DNA of 64,000 bases. Source: Cephalotus follicularis. Taxonomy: Eukaryota; Streptophyta; Magnoliopsida; Oxalidales; Cephalotaceae. Positions 44,354 through 55,572 of this stretch are shown here, piece after piece; position 1 is the stretch's first letter; every line of letters begins with the position of its first letter. Where the stretch lies: the NCBI GenBank assembly GCA_001972305.1, contig BDDD01002870.1, positions 62,001-126,000 of the forward strand, in the 5' to 3' direction. The notes under the pieces are model-generated. The model did not search any database, was not told the origin of the DNA, and was given only the letters and a program-made list of their open reading frames with translations. Made by a program: the position numbers and the translations under genes.

Positions 44354-46673
44354 TGGAGGTAACTTCTGCCAAAATTTACTGAGAAGGAGAGAAAAGAAGG
44401 AGAGAAAGAAAAAGAGAGAAGAGGAGAGAAGAGAAAAGAAAAGAGCAGAATTTTTGTTGAGATTTTAGTGTAGAAATTATTTCAGTGTAGAAAAGGAGAG
44501 AAGAAGATTAAAGCAAAGTAAGGATTCCTACTGAATTTTCTAAAGCATTTTTACGTCAGTACTTTTTGCCAAAGTATTTTATGCTTACTCATTTTTCTAA
44601 AGTATTTCTGTTATTTCTGGAAATTATGCAGCAGATTTTTATGTTTCATGTATTTCGAATTTCTGCCTATTTCTTGATGAAATTCTAGGTTTAAAATTAT
44701 TGCTCATATTCTGCTGTTATTCTAAATGAAATTTATGATTTTATCATTCTTAAATTGTTGAAATGTCAACTTTAATTTTACTGTTTTTATATGTAAATTT
44801 AGTTTTACGAATGTTATACAAATCTGTCTTCATGAATACCTTGAGCGGATCACTCAACGTATTAAGAAATGATTTTATAAAAAGTTAATAAACTGAGATG
44901 AACAACGCTTGGATTGCGATCCAAGGGGGATTAATCCGAGAAGGATTAAATGAGCGGAAAGTGCTTACGGACATGCATGTGATGTAAGGATAGTAATCAG
45001 GGAGTGCACAATACCCCGGTAAGGCAAAAGGTTTCAGTTGGGTTATTTATGTTTTTATACAACCCCTCAGTTATTTATGAAATGTTCTGATTCATGAGAT
45101 ATGATCAGAAAAAGAAATGAAATGTTTTGTTCCATGAGATATAAACTGTAATACCCAGGTACGGTTTTGTAGAAGATTCTCTTTGTCATCTGTTTGTTAA
45201 GGCCTGGTTTGGGTTCTATTATTTTTCCTTGAGCTATTGGGCGTCTTCTCTTGTGCATATTAAGGCCCAAATGTGGCGTTATTGGGAAGAGTCTTTTATT
45301 TTGACTAAGCCCATACGTGAAGCTTACAAGGGAAGCTAATGGTTTCCAATGTGACAAGACGTGTGTCAGGGAGAGTGTGTGAAGTGATATACCTAGCGCC
45401 TTGGGAAGAAGGAAGAAGTTAGAGTAAGAAAAAGAGAAGAAGTTAGTAAGAGAAGGAAGAAGAAGTTAGTGAGAGGTAGGTAGGAAGAAGAAGGAAGAAA
45501 AGTAAGACGCCGAATGAACATTGTCTGGGTGAGTTATGAGTACTCCCTGTGAGGTTCAAGCTTTCTCTTCGTTGGATCCTTACTTCTGGCATGACTGAGC
45601 ATCTCCTCTACAAGTCTTGTTTCTCTTCTTCTCCATTTCTTTTGTAGCCAAACATGGTTGAAGGTGGTTCCCACTGATCTTTGATATCCTTACCCGAGTG
45701 TGGCATGGTGGATTCGTAGTTCCTCAGTACGCTGAGCAGTGAGTTGGTATCCCTGGTGTGTTTGACATCTAAGATGGCTAAACATGGATCCGCTGGTAGA
45801 TCTGAAGCTCTAGATGGGCTGTTGAAGTTTTGGGAATATGAAGAATCCAGTGGTATGGTGGATTCGGAGTTCCAAGGAACTGGTAAGCGTTGCAGGAGTT
45901 GGTCTTGAGAGAACCAGGTATGTGACGTTTTACTGTGGTTTCATTTATGGTTATACTAACTTAACCATTTTGTGTTGAGTTGTTTTGTGAGTTTGTGTTT
46001 TAGCATTTAGATTCTGGGTAGACGCGGTTCTTCATATATTATGTGACGAATACAACTGTTATGGCCATGTAAGATGAGTGTTTTGGCCAGGGAGTTAGTG
46101 TGATGTGCGTCCTGCCAGAGGAGTCAGTTGATGTATATCCCCTGCTTAGCAGTGCATGATAAGATTTCCTTCCAGAGTAGTCCACGTCGGGCATCCTTTG
46201 GTGAGCAGTGCATGTCAAGCATCTTCTTGAGCATTTACCAGTTGTAGTGTCTCCTCGGTAGTGGCTGAGCGGTGATTCACGGGCCACTTGGAACGAAACT
46301 AACGATATGTAATTGCCGACAAGGTAGCTCCTTAATCGATGTTCATATGGTGTAGTGTTGAGCTCGTGATTGCCGACGAGGGTCTGCTTGCATAGCCCCT
46401 CGATCGATGTTCATGTAGTGACTGTCGGGAAAGGAGTTCTTGCATAGCCCTTCTACTGATGTTCATACGGTGCTCTGGAAGTGGGTATCTATATGCGTAT
46501 TTGAAGGATGTGTGCAGTCCTGTAGCCCATGACCATATTGATGGATCTTCAACGGAGTTGTTATTTGTGCTTGCTGAGGTGGTTCCAGCTGTTGAAGTAT
46601 GCGAGTAAGGAGTTTTCCTTAGTTTTGGTCGTCCTCCCGACCTCGGACCAGCTCGGTCCCTGAGAAGCCACTT

Positions 46674-46960
46674 AGTTTTGCTGTTGTGGTCGTCTCTCCA
46701 GGCATTTGCTGTTGTGGTCGTCTCCCCGGGCATTTGTTGTTGTGGTGGTCTCCCCGGGCATTTGCTATTGTGGTGGTCTGCCCGGGCATTGCTTGTTGTG
46801 GTGGTCTCCCCGGGCCTTGCTAGTGTGATGGTCTCCTCAGGCATTTGCTATTGTGGTGGTCTCTCCGGGCATCACTTGTGTGACGGTCTCCTCGGGCATT
46901 TGCCTGTGTGGTGGTCTCCCTGGGTATCGCTTGTGTGGTGGTCTCCTCGGGTGTTGACTA
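46674..46960. repeat. 28-bp tandem array in LTR H
   Basis: About ten units of GTGGTCTCCCCGGGCATTTG plus a variable TGCTATT part; GGCATT-type anchors at 46701, 46729, 46757, 46785, 46813, 46840 and 46868. Each unit centres on the CCCGGG palindrome, often decayed to CTCGGG or CTCAGG. Confidence 0.85.
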
Positions 46961-47235
46961 GCGAAGTGGCTTCTCTGGTGTTTTGTTGAAGAGGCCTTCT
47001 CGAGCGTGAATCTCCTCGAGCTACCTGGTATGGTGCTGGGAGTTAGTTGGTATCTGGGGATGGTTGATATCCGCGGATGGGCTGTTGTTCCGTGGGTGGT
47101 CTGGTACTTGCGGAGCTTGTTGCCCGGTACTTTGTAGTACTTGTGGGCTGGTACTTGCAGAGCTTGGTGTCTGGTGCCTTACAGTGATTCTGGTCTGCCG
47201 TTGTGGTTCCCCTGGCATTGTGATCTATTGTTGTG

Positions 47236-47395
47236 GTCTGGCTTGTTGTTTGGGCAGGCAGTGCTTGTGGTTTGGCTTATTGTCTGGGCAGGCAGTGCTT
47301 ATGGTTTGGCTTGTTGTCTGGGCAGGCACCACTTGTGGTCTGGCTTGTTGTCTGGGCAGGCAGTGCTTGTGGTCTGGCTTGTGGTCCGGTACCTT
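47236..47395. repeat. 34-bp tandem array in LTR H
   Basis: Units anchored by GGGCAGGCA at 47252, 47286, 47320 and 47354, exactly 34 bp apart, with few differences (GGCTTGTTGTCTGGGCAGGC). Confidence 0.9.
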
Positions 47396-47787
47396 GCAGT
47401 ACTTGTGGTCTGGCGTTGTGGTCTGACGTGTTGCAGAGGTCATCGTCTGACATGTTGCAGAGGTCTTCGTCCGGCATATTGCAGAGGTGGTGATCAAGGG
47501 TCTAGAGGAGAAGGTCTGTGGAGGATATGTTTCCCCTGGCCTTAGACCAAGGTGTTAAGTGATCACGTGTAGAACACGAGGGTGCTCTCCTTGGGTCAAA
47601 GTGACACGGTGCGTGTTGGTGTCTTGGAAGACAATGTTAAGTGATCACATGCAGAACACGTGGGTGCTCTCCTCAAGTTTAAGTGATACGGTGCGTGTTG
47701 GTGTTTTGGCAGACAGTGTTGAGGATTTAATGAAACGGTGAGTTGAGGCTCTCCTCTCGTTGAAGTCCCCTCCTCCTCTTCGTAATA

Positions 47788-50098
47788 TGTCATGACCCCG
47801 ACCCGAGCTCGCTAATAGCTCAAAGTGAACTCCGAAGATTGCTTGCGTTACGTTGGGTGTGAAACGTTACATCCTTTGGTACTATTCTCTAAAACTACAC
47901 TACATCATAAACTCATGTCTTGCAACATCATACATAATCTTAAATTCAAACTTTACACAATATCATCTTATATAAAGATGTCATAACCATATCGTTGGTC
48001 TACATTACACAGGATCATTCTTCTACATAAACATATAATACAACGGAAAACTTTGTTCTTGTTACATATCAAAACATTAATGCAAATATCATCGCATAGC
48101 CTTTCTTTCACAAAAACTCCTTCTTAAGAGCTTCCTCTAAGCTCGTAATCTCCATTCATTAATTTCCTGAAAACATTTTATTTGAAAACAACATTGAAAG
48201 GAATGAGCTCAAAATAGCTCAGTAAGGTGTTTTTATAGTAAACACATTTCATCATAACAATTTTCTAGTCAATACATATAACTAGAACATTTCATAAAAC
48301 ATATTACTTTTCTAGTTAATATCATAACTAGATCATTTCGTAAACATGAAATTCATAAAAACCTTAATGAACCCTTTACACCGCTTCACCGGGGCATTGT
48401 GCACTCCCCGATTACTATCCTTACATCACATCCATGTCCGTGAGCACGCTCGGCTCCATTAACTTTGAGCATCTCACTCCATTCCCCTTGGATCGCAATC
48501 CAAGGGCGGTTCATTCATCATTTACTTTGAGTGATCAGCTCAAAGCAATCATAAAAATCATTTCATAACATCTCTTTCACAATTCATAAACCTTTCTCTT
48601 CATTTGAGTAATTGACTCAAATGAGTTCATAAAAACAGTTTTGTATATCTTTACTAAAACTGATAATTCATATAGAAATAAGCATTTTCAGAGAAAACTT
48701 AAAACATAAACATTAAAGTAGACATCTTTAAGAATTCAGAAAGCTCAAGATCATAACAATTGGTTGAGAATTGAATCCACTATGAATTTTTGAAAGTGGC
48801 TGGTTCCGTAAGAAAACAGGGCATGAGAATTAAAATGAAACATCAATTATCATCAAGAATTTGACAGAATTTCGAGGTACATAAAACATAAAAGTTAAAG
48901 AGGACATCTTAAGGTTTTCAAAGCATCCAACCATTTAAGTTTTAATCAAGAAACGAGCAAGATATTATTTAAAGAAGTTGCTGCATAATCCAGGAATAAA
49001 ACAGTACCCAAACAGCAATTTAAACATTGATTTTCATCAAGAAATCGATAGAATCTTGAAACATGCAAAGCATAACATTTAAAGAGGACATCCTAAAGTT
49101 TCCATAACGTCCAACCATTAAAAAATTCATCAAGAATTTAGCAAGATATCAATAGAACAATCTGCTATAAAATTTGAAAGCAAAACAGGGGATGCTTTGT
49201 AGAAAATGGGTATAGAATTTCCTTACTTTGCTTTAGAATTTCTTTCTCTCTTGCTCTCCATGAATTCTCCACTTCACTCTCAACAGGAGTACTTTCTTTC
49301 TCAGCCCAAATTGACTGAGTTCAACCCTCTTTGCCATTAAATAGAGGGATTACTTGGGAGGTAAGTTTTTCCCCCCCTCACATGACTCAATTCCCTCTCA
49401 TAGCAGCCCATGTGTTTAATTTCAACCAATCCAAGTGTTTACACCTATTAGATTACTAGGTAACATCTCATATCATCCTTCCCTGGCCTGCCACGTGTCC
49501 AAAATTAAAGATTTTGACTCACAAAATTCCAAAAAGTCAGATTTTGCGTTTTGTCTGTAGCGCAAAGCGTCTACATTTTCTTTCTAAGCGCCGGCAGTCA
49601 CGGGCTTGACCTGAGTTTTTCACTTCTATCCTGACTAAAGCGCTGACGCTTTCCTACAAAGCGTCGCCGGTTTAAGTCTCCTCCAGGTCAACTGACACAC
49701 TTGTCTTCAAAGCGTCGACATTTACATTTAGAGCGTCGACCGTTGCCCAAAGCGTAGACTCTTTATCCCTAAGCGTCGACAGTGTGAGGGCTTTGTCCAA
49801 TTTACCGTTGCACTGGTTTAAAGCGCAGATAGAAGGGGTCTAAGCGTCAATCGTTACTACCCAAGCGTCGACGCTTTAAGTGGAACTGTTGGCGCTTAAG
49901 ACAGTTTTCCTTCTCATCACTTAGCAAAATTCCATTTTCTTCCCGGGGCGCTGCCCCCGAAATCCCTGCCCGCTGACCGGGCAGTGGGACCCCCCGAGCA
50001 TAGGATCATACTATGGGTCCCTTGAACTATTTGCCAATTTACACAATAGCAATCATTTTCCATAATTAATATCTTACATGGAAATTTGGGTCATTACA
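47788..50098 (-). mobile_element. Solo LTR B2 with target-site duplication TAATA
   Basis: A 2311-bp minus-strand LTR, flanked by TAATA at 47783-47787 and 50099-50103. The minus-strand start TGTAATGACCC is at 50098 and the 3' end at 47788. It is full-length and collinear with B1, including the GC-rich block (49940-49995), palindrome array, G-box (GCCACGTGTCC, about 49492), TATA-like region (about 49340) and hairpins: CATTTGAGT/ACTCAAATG (48601-48623), CTTTGAG/CTCAAAG (48525-48545), CCTTGGAT/ATCCAAGG (48486-48505). Confidence 0.93.
49568..49895. repeat. Phased palindrome array, GCGTCGACGC class (LTR B2)
   Basis: Copies begin at 49568, 49588, 49640, 49661, 49712, 49733, 49752, 49773, 49823, 49843, 49865 and 49886. 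All neighbouring pairs are 19-22 bp apart. One copy is perfect (GCGTCGACGC, 49865) inside AAGCGTCGACGCTTTA. Confidence 0.85.
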
Positions 50099-51154
50099 TA
50101 ATACATCCTTGGGGTGTTCTACTCGGGTCTTGTTGAGCAGTGGCTTCTAGTTTGGCATAGCTCCCTTGAATGAATGAAGTCTGCTACGGCTTCCCTGCTG
50201 TGTATGGCCTGCGTGACTATCCTTTCATTCTCTGTATTCGCTAAGCTATGTAACCCTATATGCAATGAACTTCATGCTAGTGGAACCTCATGGATGATTG
50301 AGGAAGTGGACGTAGGCACATCCTGTGCCGAGCCATAAAATCACTGTCTCTTTCTACTCTTGCTCTTATCATGTATGTGTGTATGCACGGATGCTATGTC
50401 CATATGGTTGTATGTTTGGTCCTCTGCCGTGGAGACTGAGGATAGGCAAGACCTTGGCGCATGGCGCCAGTCCGCTGCAGTGGGCAGCTGAGGTGCAGGT
50501 GGACGTCCAGTCCTCTGCTCCCGTGATGTGCTGGGAAGAGAAGAAAAAAAGTATGAAGGAGATGATGATAGAAGGTTTTTCATATGACCAGTTTGTGCCA
50601 TGGGTTATGGTTAAAGTCATCCCAGTTTTCTTGTAACGGCTCGAGTTCGGGATCGGGTCGTTACATAAACAGAAAAGAATGAATGTGATGAAATGTTTCT
50701 TTTAAAACCCTTATGGGCTATGTAAGCTCATTCCTTTAAATGTTTTGTTTTTAAATAAAATTTTCCAGGGAATGGATGAACGAAGAGATTTTGAGCTTTA
50801 GAGGGAGCTCATAAATGAAGCTTTTGAAAAAGAAATTATGTTATACATTAATGTTTTGTATAAACTGCTTTTGATGTAATAAGTTAATGTTTTCCGCTGC
50901 AAAATGTATCATTATGATATTTTATAAATACATTGACTATGATCTTTATGGTTTATGATGATTCTATGAGAGTATGACATTTAAAATTTAGTATTAACAA
51001 TTGCAAATTATATATGAGTTTATGAGAAGTTGGATAAATATTAGCAATTGGTAATACTGTTAAAGGATTAATGGTTTCACCCTCACGTAATGCACCGAAT
51101 CTTCGTAGCTTGCTTTGAGCATAAACCGAACTCGGATCGGGGGTGTTACAGTTT

Positions 51155-51167
51155 TTGTATCAGATAG
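51155..51167 (+). other. D3 primer-binding site (degenerate)
   Basis: TTGTATCAGATAG just inside the LTR end at 51150, aligned with the intact PBS of D1. Confidence 0.6.
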
Positions 51168-51226
51168 TTGATTTTTTGAATTATTTGAGGATGTAAATTG
51201 TGTATTTGTTAACCTGATTTTTTTAG

Positions 51227-51560
51227 ATGTCAACGACAAGTGAATCTTATGACTCAAAGACTAGCACGCAATCTTCTCGTTGCGGATCATCCGAACCAGT
51301 AGAATGGCAAATACAAGTTTTAATGGATAAGAACCAGGAGCTACATGGAGAAAAAGAAAATTTGTGATAGATAATAGCAAATAATCGAGAAGAATATTAC
51401 ACTCATATATACTAGATGGATGAAGAATATAATCAGGAAATAGAAAGAAAGAAAGAGATTCTTAGAGAAACTAAATCAAGTTTGAAAGTCCTTCTAAGAT
51501 ATATTTGGGGGATTAATGGAATAGTCATGAGAGGAGTTACAGAAAACTTGTTGATGATGA
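51227..51560 (+). pseudogene. D3 accessory ORF (homologue of 38580-39004)
   Basis: Starts with an ATG right after TTTTTTTAG, as in D1. Matching segments: MSTTSESYDS at the start, CGSSEPVEWQIQVLMDKNQE, IIANNREEYYTHIY, and a basic segment with LLRYIWGI before MRGVTENLL. Stops at about 51366-51371 (TGA TAG) and about 51411 (TAG) replace Arg CGA and Gln CAG codons of D1, so they look like C-to-T decay. Element I interrupts it at 51560; the acidic end seen in D1 is missing here. Role unknown. Confidence 0.65.
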
Positions 51561-51734
51561 TGTAATAACCGCAATTTTCAATTAATGTATATTGTACACT
51601 TGATGAATACAATATGCGTTATATTTAGGTTTAAAGTCCAATTGTTATATGAATTGTGGTTATTGAATTATTTGGGGGTTTGATTTGGAATGAAAATGGG
51701 GGAATAAATTTAAGGAACCAGAATCAGCACCTAA

Positions 51735-51813
51735 CAGCCGACTGTCACCGGGTAACAGTCGACTGGTTCGTTTATGGAAGGACAGTCGACTGCCACAGGG
51801 TAACAGTCGACTG
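51735..51813. repeat. Phased palindrome array, CAGTCGACTG class (LTR I, upstream)
   Basis: Copies at 51735, 51756, 51783 and 51804 (steps 21, 27, 21). Three are perfect. Spacers differ. Confidence 0.8.
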
Positions 51814-52634
51814 TCGGCTCAGACATGTGTCTGTGCATGGCGTGTGAAACGGGGCAGTGGCAGCCTAAACGTGTCATGCAGGACTGATACGTGCCACCAG
51901 TTGTGTAACATGCAAGAGTGGTGTCTTGCATGTGCTCTATTCCATCTACAAACCTGCAAACCTTCAAAACAGAATTGAAAAGAGTAAGAAGATGTGCATG
52001 TGAGAGAGAGAAGAGAAAAGGTTGAACCTTGAGTTATGACTAGAACTGGTCACTGGAATCATGAGTTCTATATATCAGTGTCACATGAGTGTGCAGAGAG
52101 TTTAGTAATCGTCTGTAGAGAAGAGTTCAACCATTGTATTGATGGTGCATGTTAGATTGGAGTTCCAAGTGGAGTTAGGGAGCTTTGAATCGATTGGTAA
52201 GCTCCTGTTATGATTTCGATTGTTGATATAGTTGTGAATAGGTATATGTATACTGATTCCGCTATATATATATATAACTTCTGTTAACATGCACACATAG
52301 TTTAATTTCTAGAATTGGAGTTGAGTTGGTATAAAGAGTTTTGGAACTCAAAGAGAGTTTGAGGCTTAGGATCCTTCTGGTAAATTGCTGGTTTAATTCA
52401 GTGATGTTATGGTAGTTAGTCAACCATATTTAGTTACTGATTTTCGTTCTATATTGTAACGCCCGAGATTTTCTTGTATTATAATTTCATAATGTATTTG
52501 TACTTTAATTGTGGAATTAATAAAATGATGGATTTTCTGAATTTGGTGATGTTTTCCCATCTCTATAATGTTGAATTTTAGAGTAAATGCTAAAAGAATG
52601 TTAAAAGGCTAATACAACGCTGTTCTGGGGGAAA

Positions 52635-52784
52635 CACATCGACGTCTTTAGAATCACGTCGACGTCTTTGTGGCAAAAGGGCGCACGTAGCTGCATGCAC
52701 ATGCACATCGATCCGGAGAAGGACATCGACGTCCTCGTGTAAACTGATGAATGACATCGACGTCTTTGGAAAGATTTCGACGCT
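52635..52784. repeat. Phased palindrome array, GACATCGACGTC class (LTR C3, outer)
   Basis: Copies at 52635, 52655, 52704, 52722, 52753 and 52773; 18-20 bp within pairs. Confidence 0.75.
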
Positions 52785-53548
52785 TTAACTTTGAATGTCA
52801 TGCATGTTACCCTGCTGACAAATAACGCGCAAAGGGAATCTGGTTAGAGTCTTTTGCAAGCACCTTGGGGGCATGTTTGATACGTGTTGTGTATGCTGGA
52901 TGATACCAGTCATGCAGGTTCCAGAGTTGAGGGAAGGGCATGACACTTGGGTTTGCATGCAGGCTGTGGTGCCACCTTCAATGCCTGCTCCTGCAAAAGA
53001 AACGAGACAGAGATGGGAAAGAGAGATAATGGGAAAATGGAGCTGTTAGATGCATGGAATTTGCCAGAGAAGGAAGAGAGACGTTCGACCTGCATAAAAT
53101 GCCTCCTCTCTTCATCCTTGGTTCGGCTGAGACACCTGTGTAAGAAAACAGAGAGTTAAGGAGAGAAAACACTTCCACCATTGTTGAGCTTGGAGCTTGG
53201 AGCTTGGAGCTTGTGACTTGCAGCAACGGGAAGGACCTAGAGGCTGCTGTGACCAGTTTGGAACGAAAAGAGGTGGACTTTCCAGTTCCTAACTTGGGAC
53301 AAACGGTAGGGGAAAGACATAACTGTAATCTTGAGTTTGATATTCATGCATGGTCTATGATTTTGGTGTATGAGATGCATGATTCTTGAATTGATTTGGT
53401 CACTCGATTATTGCCATGATATGCTAGATGTGTTACGAGTATCTGCATGTTGATTTCTTGCCTTGATTACCTGTTATTATGCATGAATATGAGTTGTAAT
53501 GGTCACTGTGTACTAAATCGTGAGGAAGAAGACGACTGCTGCTCGATA

Positions 53549-53873
53549 GACAGCGACGCCTTTTAATAAACATCGACGTCTTTTGGGTTTTGCCCTGTTA
53601 CTGATGTGAAAGGGATCGACGTCTATTAAAAGACATTGACGCCTTAGGCTATCTGGTTGGGTTTGACGTATTACACGTCGACGCCTAAGGTTCCTACCTT
53701 AACGTGTCGACGCCGTGAACAATACGCTGTCGTTCCAAGGTTCCAGACCTTGAGCATCGACGCGTATGAAATGGACATCGACGCCTTCTGCTGTAGAACG
53801 CGCTGACACTAATACTTGGAAATCGACGCCTTTTGGAAAAGACATCGACGCCTTTTTGATAGACATCGACGTC
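53549..53873. repeat. Phased palindrome array, GACATCGACGTC class (LTR C3, inner)
   Basis: Copies at 53549, 53569, 53612, 53632, 53674, 53703, 53752, 53774, 53799, 53819, 53841 and 53862, mostly 20-22 bp or a multiple apart. Confidence 0.85.
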
Positions 53874-55459
53874 TTTGGTACTGTTTGGGGTGTTCTTCAT
53901 CTAACGATACGAAACGATCCCGATTCTTGTTAGAGTGCATTTGAGCATTTGTATGCATTGCATATGCACTGTTTACTGCCTGATTGTATACTGTTTGTGA
54001 ATTGTTTATGATTTCTAAAGTTTTGGTATTTAGAAATGCATATATGAACTCGGAATGTGATATTTTGAGTATGGAAATATGTATTGATTAATAACATATT
54101 TTCGAACGAACTGGTAAACAAATTCACACTACTGAAACTGTTTAAAGGTATTTTCTATTGAAAATATATATTTCAAATGTTGTCACTTTTGGAAACATTT
54201 TGGAAATAACCTGCCTGTTGTGGATCAAATCGATCACTACTGTTTATTGTACTGTTACTGCTTGGATTCACTGTTTTCTCTGTGAATTGCGATGTGTTTG
54301 TGCTTGAACCACTAGTTGCATGGCAGAGACTGCCAGCGCCGACTAGTGGAGGGTTGACCTAGGGGCCAGGAGTATGGCTGGGTAACTCACTGTCCTGTTG
54401 CCTCGCTCGGTTGCCTGATGTAGGGGCCGGAGTGGGAGTGTAGCGTGGGGCCAGGAGTTGGTGGCGCTACACATACTGCCTGTTGTAGTCCTATGTGGAC
54501 ATCCTGCCTGTTGTAGTCCTATGTGGACGTCCTATACTGCCTGTTGGTCCTTCACGGACATTCCTATGTTTGTTGATCTAGCCCTGGCTGGGTTACTACT
54601 GTACTGATCCTGCATACATATATTTTCTTATATATGTACCCACTGTTATTTTACTGTACTGTTAAAATATATATATTTCTCATATATATATATGAACTGG
54701 TTTTCCTACACTGCATCATTTATGCATTCATATCATGACATGCATTTAATGTTATCCCGAACTGCTTTTATGACTTAGCCGAGTGAGGACAAAGGCTAAC
54801 CCCCTACTTTGCAGATTGATGCAGTGGACCGGTTGGACTGACATGGATTAAGATCAAGTCGTTATGTTCTTGATTTTGCTTATTCTCCTGCTTTGTATTA
54901 AACCTATGTTGGTTATGGTCTTCGGATGTACCGTTGTTATGGTTTTGTTACTGAAGGATTTTAATCTTGTACTGTAATTCACGCTCTGTTTATGGGCGAT
55001 TAACAATGTCGGATTATTTGGGGTAGCGTGCGATATGGGACGCACGTTACAAGTTTATAGCTTATGTTCTGTTATGCTTCCGCAACTGTTGTACTGGGAA
55101 AAGTTTTATGTTTTATGGTTTTTGCATGAGCTGTGTTTTATGTTAATTGCCTTTACCGCTTTAATGCCTGTCTCTTTAAAACGGGGTGTGACAAATATAC
55201 TTGTCAACATGCATCTATAGCATTAAACTTCTGGATTGTTGGTGTTCAGTTGAAGTTGGAACTCAAAGAGAAGAACCAATCCAATTTGATTCTGGGATGG
55301 CGATTGGGCTAGGGGTATTGACATGTTCTTGAAGATATAGTATGTATGTCATGTATAGATGTTTGCTATATGATTGCATGTTATTAATTGGTTTGAATAG
55401 GCATGTGAACATGCATACTTTGTTCTGTTAAACTACTGCCTATCGATTTCTGGGTAAAA

Positions 55460-55572
55460 CAGTCGACTGTTGAGCCTAACAGTCGACTGCTCAATGTAAA
55501 CAGACGACTGTTAAGGAAAAAATAGTCGACAGCTCAATGTAAACAGCCGGCTATTTTATGAACAGTCGAGTG
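55460..55572. repeat. Phased palindrome array, CAGTCGACTG class (LTR I, downstream)
   Basis: Copies at 55460, 55480, 55501, 55523, 55544 and 55563 (steps 20, 21, 22, 21, 19). The first two are perfect; the others each have one or two changes. Confidence 0.85.

Larger units (their letters stand above)
45147..50665 (+). mobile_element. Solo LTR H with target-site duplication TAAAC, split by B2
   Basis: Pieces 45147-47787 and 50104-50665, about 3.2 kb together. Ends are TGTAATACCCAGG... and ...GGGTCGTTACA, flanked by TAAAC at 45142-45146 and 50666-50670. The start and the CCCGGGCAT-rich arrays resemble family F. Tandem arrays lie at 46674-46960 (28-bp unit) and 47236-47395 (34-bp unit). Long frames in it (46332-46844, 47141-47545) are repeat-driven, not genes. 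Confidence 0.9.
43723..51150 (+). mobile_element. D3 5' LTR, split by solo LTR H
   Basis: Two pieces, 43723-45146 and 50671-51150, together about 1.9 kb. The start is TGTAATGACCGG; the end is GATCGGGGGTGTTACA, followed by a degenerate PBS and the accessory ORF. It holds a palindrome array (43828-44113), a TATA box (44346-44353), a GA-rich tract (44380-44455) and the hairpin series (44820-45025). The break point fits an uninterrupted CATGAGATATAAAC-AGAAAAG sequence like that of LTR G. Confidence 0.85.
52455..55193 (+). mobile_element. Solo LTR C3
   Basis: A 2739-bp plus-strand copy of the C LTR, TGTAACGCCCGAG... to ...ACGGGGTGTGACA. Flanks are TATAT (52450-52454) and AATAT (55194-55198), a duplication with one mismatch. 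Both palindrome arrays are present (52635-52784, 53549-53873), as is the GAGCTTG microsatellite (53188-53212). It is clearly older or more diverged than the two copies at 18939 and 27680. Confidence 0.88.

Noticed and set aside
46332-47545. Several long frames on both strands in LTR H
   Set aside because: They arise from the 28-bp and 34-bp tandem arrays, which keep frames open; the proteins are low-complexity repeats without a domain.
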